Of a DNA stretch of 64,000 nt, positions 51,585 through 58,934 are shown one piece after another. This DNA comes from an uncultured Oscillospiraceae bacterium. Lineage in GTDB: Bacteria > Bacillota > Clostridia > Oscillospirales > Ruminococcaceae. A model generated the notes under the pieces. That model worked only from the letters and a program-made list of their open reading frames with translations. It did not search any database and had not been told where the DNA came from. The position numbers were made by a program, and so were the translations under genes. The stretch spans positions 124,001 through 188,000 of the forward strand of contig CAJJZS010000002.1 of assembly GCA_905197685.1 (NCBI GenBank), read 5' to 3'. Numbering within the stretch: position 1 is the stretch's first letter; each line of letters starts with the position of its first letter.

Positions 51585-51775
51585 ACAAAAAGATAAGTCG
51601 CTGCAAGACAGCTTTCAGTATCACTGTATTCTCTTTTTGTATTTATATTTTTTCTTCGTCGGTTCTTTTTTGATAAAACAGAACAGCTGTTAGCCCGTTA
51701 TGCGGACGGAATACCGGCATAGCGGGCGGGGCAGACCAACAGTTCTTCCCCTTTGGGGAATTTTGATAGATTTTT
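51585..51775 (+). ncRNA. Candidate orphan structured RNA ending in an intrinsic terminator
   Basis: A gene-free 350-base stretch. Domain 1: ACAAAAAGA (51585-51593) pairs perfectly with TCTTTTTGT (51632-51640) and encloses two hairpins, GCTG/CAGC (51600-51612) and CAGT/ACTG (51616-51626). Then a hairpin GTTCT/AGAAC (51662-51684). Domain 3: CTGTT/AACAG (51687-51742) encloses GCCCGTTATGC/GCATAGCGGGC (51693-51727). It ends with TTCCCC-TTT-GGGGAA (51746-51760) and TTTTGATAGATTTTT. No good promoter -35 was found; a weak -10 (TATGAT) lies near 51565. I do not recognise 6S, SRP, tmRNA or RNase P features. Confidence 0.4.
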
Positions 51776-51825
51776 ATTTGACAGTTTCTTTTCTTCATTC
51801 TTCATTATATTCTCTTCTTAAAAAA

Positions 51826-51857
51826 ACAGACGGCAGAACATTCTGCCGTCTGTTTTT
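51826..51857. terminator. Bidirectional intrinsic terminator
   Basis: ACAGACGGCAGAA-CA-TTCTGCCGTCTGT (51826-51852) with flanking A- and T-runs; ends the minus-strand three-gene unit that follows. Confidence 0.93.
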
Positions 51858-52530
51858 ATCCGATATTGTCATAATTATGCTCCGGATTTCTCAGCGGATA
51901 GCCGATTACCTTTACAACCGGAACTGCCGGCAGCACAATGTCGGGAATCCGAAAAGGTTCTATCTCATCGACCAAAACCCGTTTCTTTTTTTGTGAACCG
52001 GTTTGTGATTTTTGCCTCAGCTCCTCTTTTATCTCCTCGCAATATTGTTGCAGCAGAGTAAAAAAGAAGAATTTGCTCTCTTTCCCATACAGCTGATTGC
52101 GGCTGATTCCGCTTTGCATCAGCATAGCGCGTCTGCGAACCAACGAAGAATTGGAGTAAATGGGATACTCTTCCGACCTTCCGGTAGTGTCCCAATAAAG
52201 ATAAATCGTAGCCGGAGTATAGTTTACTTCCCGTTCAAGCTGCGTATAGAAAAGTTCTGTTTTAGAGCTGCGAGGCAGGGTAAAAAAGCGAACTTCCTCT
52301 TTTTTGCAGGGAGATTCTTCCTTTCTTCTCTGATAACAGTAAAAGAAAGTCCCTTGCAGATTATTTTTAGTCGGCATATCCATCTCGTCAAAGCAACACT
52401 CGATAAGACCATCTTCCCGCTTCATCCATTCTATCACCTGTTCCGGTGATTTGGGACGCACATCCAATTTATCGGAAAGAATCGGGAGCAAACCGCTTGC
52501 AAGGGTTGCGTGAAGCATCTGCGGGGTCAT
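51856..52530 (-). CDS. Unknown protein, third gene of the DUF4241 operon
   Basis: A soluble basic protein of about 224 residues from ATG 52530 (the frame opens at 52587, overlapping the upstream gene). I do not recognise the family. The N-terminal part (ATLASGLLPILSDKLDVRPKSPEQVIEWMKREDGLIECCFDEMDMPTK, helix plus strand) is followed by a stretch with FFTLPRSSKTELFYTQLEREVNYTPATIYLYW and a Lys/Gln-rich segment before a Pro/Val-rich end. It starts 8 bases after the DUF5713 gene stops, so the two are translationally linked. It is the last gene before the terminator at 51826. Confidence 0.65.
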   Translation of the reverse strand: MTPQMLHATLASGLLPILSDKLDVRPKSPEQVIEWMKREDGLIECCFDEMDMPTKNNLQGTFFYCYQRRKEESPCKKEEVRFFTLPRSSKTELFYTQLEREVNYTPATIYLYWDTTGRSEEYPIYSNSSLVRRRAMLMQSGISRNQLYGKESKFFFFTLLQQYCEEIKEELRQKSQTGSQKKKRVLVDEIEPFRIPDIVLPAVPVVKVIGYPLRNPEHNYDNIG

Positions 52531-52537
52531 GTTTATT

Positions 52538-52864
52538 TTACCAGTCCCTTTCTCGAATCGCTTCTTCAATATCAATCGGAATTGCAAACCAATCCAAAAT
52601 ATATGCTACCGTTGTGCCGATGCAATCCCGCGCCACCGTTTCAATCTCGCTGTCATTTTCTTCAAACAGTTCTTCCAGCTCATTGATTGCGCAGGTCATC
52701 TCGTCCAAGCGTTCCTGAATCCGTTCCAAATCGGTTTCTCCGCTTTCCAGCAGCTCAATCACCGTTAAAATTTCTTCCTTTACCAAGTCCACCAGAAAAT
52801 CGGGAAAATATTCGTCCCGGTACATTTCTTCCAAAAGAGTATAGTCTGGGTCAAAGCTCTTCAT
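52538..52864 (-). CDS. DUF5713 family protein
   Basis: A 108-residue acidic helical protein. The start FDPDYTLLEEMYRDEYFPDFLVDLVKEEIL is the DUF5713 pattern (MY-D-YFPDFLVDK...), followed by a Glu-rich helix (LIELLESGETDLERIQERLDEMTCAINELEELFEEND) and a final IPIDIEEAIRERDW segment. Family function is unknown; members often occur next to other small DUF genes. ATG 52864 has GGGAGG upstream; the gene follows the DUF4241 gene after 12 bases. The short spacing on both sides marks a three-gene operon (DUF4241, DUF5713, unknown). Confidence 0.8.
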   Translation of the reverse strand: MKSFDPDYTLLEEMYRDEYFPDFLVDLVKEEILTVIELLESGETDLERIQERLDEMTCAINELEELFEENDSEIETVARDCIGTTVAYILDWFAIPIDIEEAIRERDW

Positions 52865-52876
52865 TCCGATTCCTCC

Positions 52877-53611
52877 CTATTCTTCGGATTCTGCATATTC
52901 CTGTTCGATGTCAATCAGCCAAAGATATATCGCACAGAGATTATTTTGCTCATCGTATCCAAAATAGCAGGGATATTCCCCATCGCCCCAGCCGGAAGCA
53001 AAAATCGGAATATTACAGTCCGTTTCGGGAACCGTCCAATTTGCCCAATCCCCGCCTTCTCTTTGATATTTTGGAGATTCTTTAAAGCTCTGTTCCAGAA
53101 TATCGCAGAACAAATCGTCATATGGGTCGATATCCTCTTCCTGTTCACAGCGCTTCTGCCAATAGTCCCGATAGGCTTGCTGCGCCTTTTTATCGGCAAT
53201 ACAAGCCATACCCGCATCGACGCCGAAACCGAAGAAATCGCCGTCCTGCAATTCCTCCTCCAAATTTTCCTTTCCGGTCATTCCCATCTCATAAACAACC
53301 GGCTTTTGGTCGCTGATTTTTACCCTGACACAAGCGTAGCGGTCGCCGTATTGCTTGCTTGGAACAACGCAAATCTCGACCGGATAGCTGCCGACCGGCG
53401 CTTTTTGAATGTAGGTCGGCGCGTCCTCCAGCTCCACCAAAGGGTCACAGGCAAACACTTCTCCGGTAGGAAAATGCACTGTACCGATACCGATACAATC
53501 GACTGGCATTTCTCCGATTTGATTTTCAGAAAAATAAGAATCCAAATCGGTTTTGCAGCGCAGATGTTTTTTGACAGATTCGTAGCGGGTTATCCAGTTT
53601 TGTTCCGGCAT
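52877..53611 (-). CDS. DUF4241 family protein
   Basis: A soluble 244-residue protein. Conserved points: a mid-region with GEVFACDPLVELEDAPTYIQKAPVGSYPVEICVV, ACVRVKISDQKPVVYEMGMTGKE and a C-terminal FASGWGDGEYPCYFGYDEQNNLCAIYLWLID. This wording is that of DUF4241, whose function is unknown. The N-terminal ~45 residues are helical and less conserved. Two ATGs compete: 53620 abuts AAAGG, 53611 has it at nine bases, so 53611 is used. First gene of a probable three-gene unit; I recall such genes being found in toxin-immunity clusters, but no toxin gene is visible here. Confidence 0.8.
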   Translation of the reverse strand: MPEQNWITRYESVKKHLRCKTDLDSYFSENQIGEMPVDCIGIGTVHFPTGEVFACDPLVELEDAPTYIQKAPVGSYPVEICVVPSKQYGDRYACVRVKISDQKPVVYEMGMTGKENLEEELQDGDFFGFGVDAGMACIADKKAQQAYRDYWQKRCEQEEDIDPYDDLFCDILEQSFKESPKYQREGGDWANWTVPETDCNIPIFASGWGDGEYPCYFGYDEQNNLCAIYLWLIDIEQEYAESEE

Positions 53612-53843
53612 TGTTTTCATCCTTTCCTGTCTGTTTTTTATTTTTTATTTTCACGATACTACGCTTTTTCCAAGAAATCAATCCTTTTCTTCCTGCTGCT
53701 TTGTTTTTTGTAACTTCCCACAACAAAGCAAATTTGTTCTGTCTGTTTTTCACAAGGCGCCTTGCTTTTGCATAGAGTGGTAATGCCGCAGTCCTTTCTG
53801 CGGTAGATTCCTTGCAAAACTTTTGAAATGAGGTGGACTTTTT

Positions 53844-54521
53844 ATGCCATACTATGACCAGTATTGTTCCTGCAATCCCTGCCAATGCGGATGCAGCTGC
53901 CAGAACTCGGTTTCTGCAACACCCGGTCAGCCGGCGTATATCTGCGCCAACGGTTGGATGAACGATTATGCCCGCTGTGTACTTTCCCAGTACGACCAGC
54001 TATCCTACGATTTAGACAGCCTGCCAAACCACTGCTGTCGATTCCCGTGCGGCTCGGGAGCGATGGGCAACCGTTTCCCCTGCTGTCCGAACCCCTGCAT
54101 CTATAACAGCAGAAACTATCTGAACGCCGTCAGCGAAGCGGCGCAAACCGTTGCAGCAAACACTGCCGTTCCCTTTGTCACCGACCGTTTTTCGGGCGGA
54201 AACTGTATTCAGCACACTGCCGGCACCACAGCCTTCACGCTGAACTGTCCCGGCGTTTATCTGGTACAGTATCACGCAAATGCAACCATCACTGCCGGAA
54301 CAGATGTTGCGGTTTCCCTTGCGCTTACCTCTTCCGGCGTCACTGTTCCCGGTTCGCTTTCTTCTGCAACCATCGGAGCCGCAGCAGAGGTTGTTTCACT
54401 AAACGGTTCTTCTATTATCACTGTCCCGTGCGGAACAACAAGTTCCGTTTCGCTCACAAATACCTCTGTCGGAGAAATCAGCGTCACCAATGCAAATATG
54501 ATTATTATCCGTATCGCGTAA
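53844..54521 (+). CDS. Cys-rich spore-surface-like protein with BclA-type C-terminal domain
   Basis: A 225-residue protein without signal peptide. The N-terminal 20 residues hold six cysteines (Cys8, 10, 13, 15, 17, 19 in CSCNPCQCGCSC), with more near 64-85. The last ~130 residues (VPFVTDRFSGGNCIQHTAGTTAFTLNC ... GVYLVQYHANATITAG ... ISVTNANMIIIRIA) look like the trimeric beta-sandwich of BclA/exosporium glycoprotein C-termini, but the collagen-like Gly-x-Pro repeats usually in front are absent. It should sit on the spore or cell surface. ATG 53844 has GAGGTG upstream. Its composition echoes the small Cys-cluster protein at 29264. Confidence 0.75.
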   Translation: MPYYDQYCSCNPCQCGCSCQNSVSATPGQPAYICANGWMNDYARCVLSQYDQLSYDLDSLPNHCCRFPCGSGAMGNRFPCCPNPCIYNSRNYLNAVSEAAQTVAANTAVPFVTDRFSGGNCIQHTAGTTAFTLNCPGVYLVQYHANATITAGTDVAVSLALTSSGVTVPGSLSSATIGAAAEVVSLNGSSIITVPCGTTSSVSLTNTSVGEISVTNANMIIIRIA

Positions 54522-54532
54522 TTTTTTGTTTC

Positions 54533-54562
54533 GGAGATGCCCGCGTCAGGGCATCTCCTTTT
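54533..54562 (+). terminator. Intrinsic terminator
   Basis: GGAGATGCCC-GCGTCA-GGGCATCTCC (54533-54558) then TTTTG. Confidence 0.9.
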
Positions 54563-54631
54563 GCCGTTTTTGGGGCATTTTTTATGAAAAAATTTCTTTT
54601 GCACTTTGTGTAAAAAAACTTTATTTTGGGA

Positions 54632-54660
54632 TTGAATTTCGGAGAAAATAACATTATAAT
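54632..54660 (+). promoter_or_regulatory. Promoter upstream of pepQ
   Basis: TTGAAT (54632-54637), 17-bp spacer, TATAAT (54655-54660). Start expected near 54667. Confidence 0.8.
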
Positions 54661-54663
54661 GGA

Positions 54664-54712
54664 GACAGGAAATATTATTTTCAAATATTTCCTGTCTTTA
54701 TTTTTTATTTTT
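54664..54712 (+). terminator. Terminator-like hairpin at the pepQ transcription start
   Basis: GACAGGAAATATT (54664-54676) pairs perfectly with AATATTTCCTGTC (54684-54696), 13 bp, followed by TTTATTTTTTATTTTT. It starts at the predicted transcription start, so the promoter would make a ~45-nt RNA unless read through. Confidence 0.7.
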
Positions 54713-54774
54713 AAGTTTGTTTATATTTTTAAATTGTCTTTTAAATTTAAAATTATTTTAAGGATGTGATTATA

Positions 54775-55842
54775 ATGAAATCTGTACAATCGCTGCTGAA
54801 TTACATGAAACAGCACGATTTAGACGCTTTTTTCCTTGCAAAGAAGCAGAATATCCGCTACATCAGCGGGTATACCGGAGATGATTCTTACCTTGTTATC
54901 ACTCCGAACAAATTTTATTTTTTAACCGACCCCCGCTATACCGAACAGGCTTCGCTGGAGTGCCCGGAGTATCAGATTGTTTTATGGAAAAATTACGGCT
55001 CTATCGGAGAATGTGTTGCTGAAATTGCCAAGGAACAGCACATTTCTTCCCTTGCTTTTGAAGCAGACACCTTAAACTATCTGTTCTACTCCCAGTTGGA
55101 GAAGAATGTACCTGCGCAGCTTGTTCCGACAACCAATGTTGTCGAGCAGTTCCGCTCGGTAAAAAATCCGCAGGAGATTGAATATCTGCGCGCAGCCTGT
55201 GAAATTTCCTGCCGCGCTTTTGAGCGGATTCTGGAGGATATCCGGGTCGGCGTGACCGAAAAGGAACTAGCTGCAAAACTTTCCGCTTACATGGTAATGG
55301 AGGGCGCGGATACTCAGCCTTACGGAAACATTCTGATTTCCGGCGCAAGAACTTCTCTTCTTCACGGAATCCCCTCCAACAAAGCGGTGGAGTACGGCGA
55401 TTTTGTCCTGATGGATTTCGGCTGTCAGTTTAACGGCTACCTGTCCGATATGACCAGAACGGTTGTTGTGGGCAAAGCGACTGCAAAACAGCGGGAAGTA
55501 TATGAACTGGAAAAACAGATGCTGGAGGATTCCCTTGCCAAGATGAAAGCGGGTGTTCCGCTGAAAGAAGTGTACGAAGCCTCTTTGCAGGCGGTAAAGG
55601 GAACCGAATATTATCAGTATCTCTACCACGGCATCGGTCACGGTATCGGAATGTTTGTTCATGAAATTCCGTTTATGGGTCCTAACAGCACCGAACTGTT
55701 GGAAGAAAACTCGGTACGCACCATCGAACCGGGCATCTATATTCCAAACTGGGGCGGTGTGAGAATCGAGGACCAGATTTTAATCACCAAAGACGGATAT
55801 GAAAATATGATTTCCACTACCCATGAGTTAATTGAGCTGTAA
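54775..55842 (+). CDS. Xaa-Pro dipeptidase/aminopeptidase (M24B, PepQ-like)
   Basis: A 355-residue M24 metallopeptidase that removes residues next to proline. The N-terminal creatinase-like domain (~1-130) precedes the pita-bread catalytic domain. Metal ligands are in place: Asp in LMDFGCQFNGYLSDMTRT (two Asp), His in YHGIGHGIG, Glu in RTIEPGIYIP and Glu in RIEDQILI. The GHGIGMFVHEIPF wording is standard. The frame opens with GTG 54766; ATG 54775 has AAGGA about ten bases upstream and is used. It is followed 41 bases later by a second M24B gene, so the two are probably one operon. Confidence 0.93.
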   Translation: MKSVQSLLNYMKQHDLDAFFLAKKQNIRYISGYTGDDSYLVITPNKFYFLTDPRYTEQASLECPEYQIVLWKNYGSIGECVAEIAKEQHISSLAFEADTLNYLFYSQLEKNVPAQLVPTTNVVEQFRSVKNPQEIEYLRAACEISCRAFERILEDIRVGVTEKELAAKLSAYMVMEGADTQPYGNILISGARTSLLHGIPSNKAVEYGDFVLMDFGCQFNGYLSDMTRTVVVGKATAKQREVYELEKQMLEDSLAKMKAGVPLKEVYEASLQAVKGTEYYQYLYHGIGHGIGMFVHEIPFMGPNSTELLEENSVRTIEPGIYIPNWGGVRIEDQILITKDGYENMISTTHELIEL

Positions 55843-55883
55843 CAGGCTTTTACTTACTATCATTTACAGGAGGGAATTTTTCC

Positions 55884-57671
55884 ATGACTACCAATGAAAA
55901 AATTGCTGCCATCAGAAAATTGATGCAGCGGGATAAGGTACAGGCTGTTGTGATCCCCAGCGGCGACCCGCATATGAGCGAATATTTTTCCGAACACTGG
56001 AAAACCCGCCGCTTTGTTTCCGGCTTCACCGGCTCGGTTGGAACCTTTGTAATCACCGAAACTGCCAGCGGTCTGTGGGTTGACGGCAGATATTATGTAC
56101 AGGCAGAGCGACAGATTGCAGACAGCGAAGCTGTTCTGTTCCGCGCTTCCGAACCGGATTGCCCGACTTTCACCCAGTATCTGCATGATGAATTGCCGGA
56201 AAACAGCGTTATTGGCTTAAACGGCAAACTGTTCTCCGTTCAGGCAATGAACGATATGAAGGAACTGTTTGAGGACAAAAATATCACCGTTGCTATCGAC
56301 AAAGACTACGGCAACGATATTTGGGAAGATCGTCCGGAAGAGGAATATACCCCGGCATACTACTTAGATGAAAAATACTGCGGAAAATCCGCCGCTCAAA
56401 AAATTGCAGAGGTCAGAGAGGCTCTTGCCGAGGACGGCTGCGACGCTCTGGTTGTAGGTAGACTGGACAACACCAACTGGCTGTTCAATGTCCGTGCGAA
56501 AGATATTCCAAACAGCCCAATCGCTATTTCTTACGGATTTATCTCAAAAGATTCCGCGGTTCTCTTTACCGCTCTTTCCAGACTGTCCGACGAGGCAAAA
56601 CAAATCCTTGCCAAAAACGGTGTGACTGTAAAAGAATATGAAGAAATCTATTCCTATCTGGAAACGCTGGACAAACAGGCTGTTGTTCTCTGCGATGAAA
56701 ACGAAGTAAACTATATGTTGTACAACGCAATGCAGAACAATCATCATATTATGCTGGTTCCTGGCGTCAGCCCAATTCCGATGATGAAAGCGGTAAAAAA
56801 CGAAACCGAAATTGCAAACACCTACACCGCTTACCTCAAGGACGGCTGCGCAGAAGCAGAATTTTACGGCTGGCTGTTTGAAGCGTTGGAAAACGGCGAA
56901 GAACTGACCGAATGGGATTGTTCCGAAAAGATCGCTTACTTCCGCTCTCAGCAGGAACATTATGACAGCGAGAGCTTCACCGCAATTATCGCTTACCGCG
57001 ACAATGCTGCGATGATGCATTACGCTCCCCTGCCAAATGCCTGCAAAGCGCTGAAAAGAGAACATCTGCTGCTCAACGACAGCGGCGGTCAGTACTTTGA
57101 GGGTACTACCGACACCACCCGTACTGTTGCTTTGGGGGAAATCTCCGCGCAGGAACGCTATGATTTTACCACTGCGCTCAAAGGCGTGATTGCCCTTTCC
57201 CGTCAGAAATTCCTGGAAGGCGCAACCGGCTCCGACCTTGACACCGTTTGCCGCGGACAACTTTGGCAGGACGGCGTAAACTACCGCTGCGGTACCGGAC
57301 ACGGCGTCGGATACTTCTTAAATGTTCACGAAGCTCCGCCGAACTTCCGTGACAGAAGTATTGCGCTTCAGGAAGGAATGTTTATTACCATTGAACCCGG
57401 CGTTTACACCGAAGGCAGCCACGGCATCCGCACCGAAAACTCGGTAGTGGTTCGCAAAGACATCAAGACAGAATACGGTCAATTCTATCGCTTTGATACT
57501 TTTACCGTTGTTCCGATTGATACCGACTGTCTGGATCTTTCCTTGATGACAGAAACCGAAATCCAGTGGCTGAACGATTACCACAAACATGTTTATGAAA
57601 CGGTTTCCCCTCTGGTCAGCGACCGCGCAAAAGCATGGCTTGAAAAGAAAACACAGCCAATCAGCAAATAA
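55884..57671 (+). CDS. pepP: Xaa-Pro aminopeptidase (M24B, long form)
   Basis: A 595-residue aminopeptidase of the three-domain (eukaryotic APP1-like) type: two creatinase-N domains (~1-150 and ~155-310), a catalytic domain with metal ligands in LLNDSGGQYFEGTTDTTRTV, GTGHGVGYFLNVHEAP, TIEPGVYTEGSHGIRTENSVVV, and a short C-terminal extension (LDLSLMTETEIQWLNDYHKHVYE), typical of this class. It releases N-terminal residues followed by proline. ATG 55884 has GGAGGG upstream; it follows the shorter M24B gene after 41 bases and ends at a terminator. Together the two would recycle proline-containing peptides. Confidence 0.95.
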   Translation: MTTNEKIAAIRKLMQRDKVQAVVIPSGDPHMSEYFSEHWKTRRFVSGFTGSVGTFVITETASGLWVDGRYYVQAERQIADSEAVLFRASEPDCPTFTQYLHDELPENSVIGLNGKLFSVQAMNDMKELFEDKNITVAIDKDYGNDIWEDRPEEEYTPAYYLDEKYCGKSAAQKIAEVREALAEDGCDALVVGRLDNTNWLFNVRAKDIPNSPIAISYGFISKDSAVLFTALSRLSDEAKQILAKNGVTVKEYEEIYSYLETLDKQAVVLCDENEVNYMLYNAMQNNHHIMLVPGVSPIPMMKAVKNETEIANTYTAYLKDGCAEAEFYGWLFEALENGEELTEWDCSEKIAYFRSQQEHYDSESFTAIIAYRDNAAMMHYAPLPNACKALKREHLLLNDSGGQYFEGTTDTTRTVALGEISAQERYDFTTALKGVIALSRQKFLEGATGSDLDTVCRGQLWQDGVNYRCGTGHGVGYFLNVHEAPPNFRDRSIALQEGMFITIEPGVYTEGSHGIRTENSVVVRKDIKTEYGQFYRFDTFTVVPIDTDCLDLSLMTETEIQWLNDYHKHVYETVSPLVSDRAKAWLEKKTQPISK

Positions 57672-57684
57672 CTCAAAATACAAC

Positions 57685-57716
57685 AATGCCGGTATGAAGT
57701 TCATACCGGCATTTTC
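57685..57716 (+). terminator. Intrinsic terminator of the M24 operon
   Basis: AATGCCGGTATG-AAGTT-CATACCGGCATT (57685-57713) then TTC. Confidence 0.88.
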
Positions 57717-57749
57717 TTCGCGATTTTTCATCTAAAAAGGGTAAGACGA

Positions 57750-58919
57750 TTAACCTCTGATTTGCAGCAGTTTCTGTTTGAGTTCTTCCTCAATTCTGCC
57801 AAGCTCAACCTCTGCTTCGCGACGCTTCTGGCGACCTTCCTGCTGAATCTTCATCACTTCATCTAAGGTGGAAATCAGCGACTCGTTGGTTGCTTTGAGC
57901 GTTTCGATATCCACAACCCCGCGCTCCGATTCTTTTGCGGTTTCTATTGTCGCCATCTTTAAGGTCTGGGCATTTTTGCGGAGCAGCTCGTTGGTCATAT
58001 CGGTTACTTCTCGCTGCGCCTGCGCTGCCTGCTGAGAATGGGCGACACCCAAAGCCAGTACCATCTGACTTTTCCAAAGCGGAATGGTATTGACGATTGT
58101 AGATTGAATTTTTTCCGACATCAAGGTATCGTTGTTTTGTACCAAACGCAGCTGAGGAGCCATCTGAATGGAAATCATGCGGGTCAGTTCCAAATCGTGC
58201 AGCTTCTTTTCAAATCGGTCGCACAAAGCGGCTAAATCGTTTGCTGCCTGCGCATCTTCGGGAAGATTGCTCTTCTGCGCTTTTTCGATTAGGGCAGTCA
58301 ACTGAATGGCGCGAACTTCCGCCAGTTTTTTCTGACCGGCGAGGATATACATCGAGATTTCTTTAAAATATCCCTTGTTAATCTCATACATTTTATCCAA
58401 CATCGCAACATCTTTCAGCAATGTAACCATGTGGTTTTCCAGTCCGCCGATAATCTGGTTGATGTTTGCTTCTGCCTTTGCATATTTTGCTTTCATCGAA
58501 TTTAATTTATTGGTATTCTTTTTAAAGAAGCCGAAAAATCCCTTTTCTTCTTCCTCATCAAAGTTTTTCAGCTCGCTGACTACACCGCTGAGCATTTCCC
58601 CGATTTCGCCCAAATCTTTGGTGCGGACATTCTCCAACGCGCTTTCCGAAAAATCCGCCATTTTTTTCTGCGCGCCTGCTCCGTACTGCAAGATAACGGT
58701 AGAGTTGGTCAGGTCAATCTGCGCCGCAAAATCATCGACCATCTTTTTTTCCTGTTCGCTGAGCATACTTTCATCAAAAACCGGCTTGGGCGCGGCAGGC
58801 CGCTGCGCTTCTATCGGTTGGCTTTTCACCTCAATCTCCGGTTCGGGCTGAGCAAACGGATCTAAGGTTAAAGTTGGCTGCACCTCTTTTTCCTCTTCAA
58901 ACGGATTATTGATACTCAT
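57750..58919 (-). CDS. TelA-family toxic-anion resistance protein
   Basis: A 389-residue soluble coiled-coil protein of the TelA/KlaA family. A Pro-rich N-terminal ~50 residues precede the core: QIDLTNSTVILQYGAGAQKKMADFSESALENVRTKDLGEIGEMLSGVVSEL (~70-120), a glycine/phenylalanine segment KGFFGFFKKNTN, and long helices with NTIPLWKSQMVLALGVAHSQQAA. The family is linked to tellurite and cell-envelope stress, with no known enzyme activity. It is paired with the XpaC-type gene 15 bases upstream, an arrangement seen often in Firmicutes. ATG 58919 has GAGGGGG upstream. Confidence 0.9.
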   Translation of the reverse strand: MSINNPFEEEKEVQPTLTLDPFAQPEPEIEVKSQPIEAQRPAAPKPVFDESMLSEQEKKMVDDFAAQIDLTNSTVILQYGAGAQKKMADFSESALENVRTKDLGEIGEMLSGVVSELKNFDEEEEKGFFGFFKKNTNKLNSMKAKYAKAEANINQIIGGLENHMVTLLKDVAMLDKMYEINKGYFKEISMYILAGQKKLAEVRAIQLTALIEKAQKSNLPEDAQAANDLAALCDRFEKKLHDLELTRMISIQMAPQLRLVQNNDTLMSEKIQSTIVNTIPLWKSQMVLALGVAHSQQAAQAQREVTDMTNELLRKNAQTLKMATIETAKESERGVVDIETLKATNESLISTLDEVMKIQQEGRQKRREAEVELGRIEEELKQKLLQIRG

Positions 58920-58934
58920 CGTTCTTCCCCCTCA

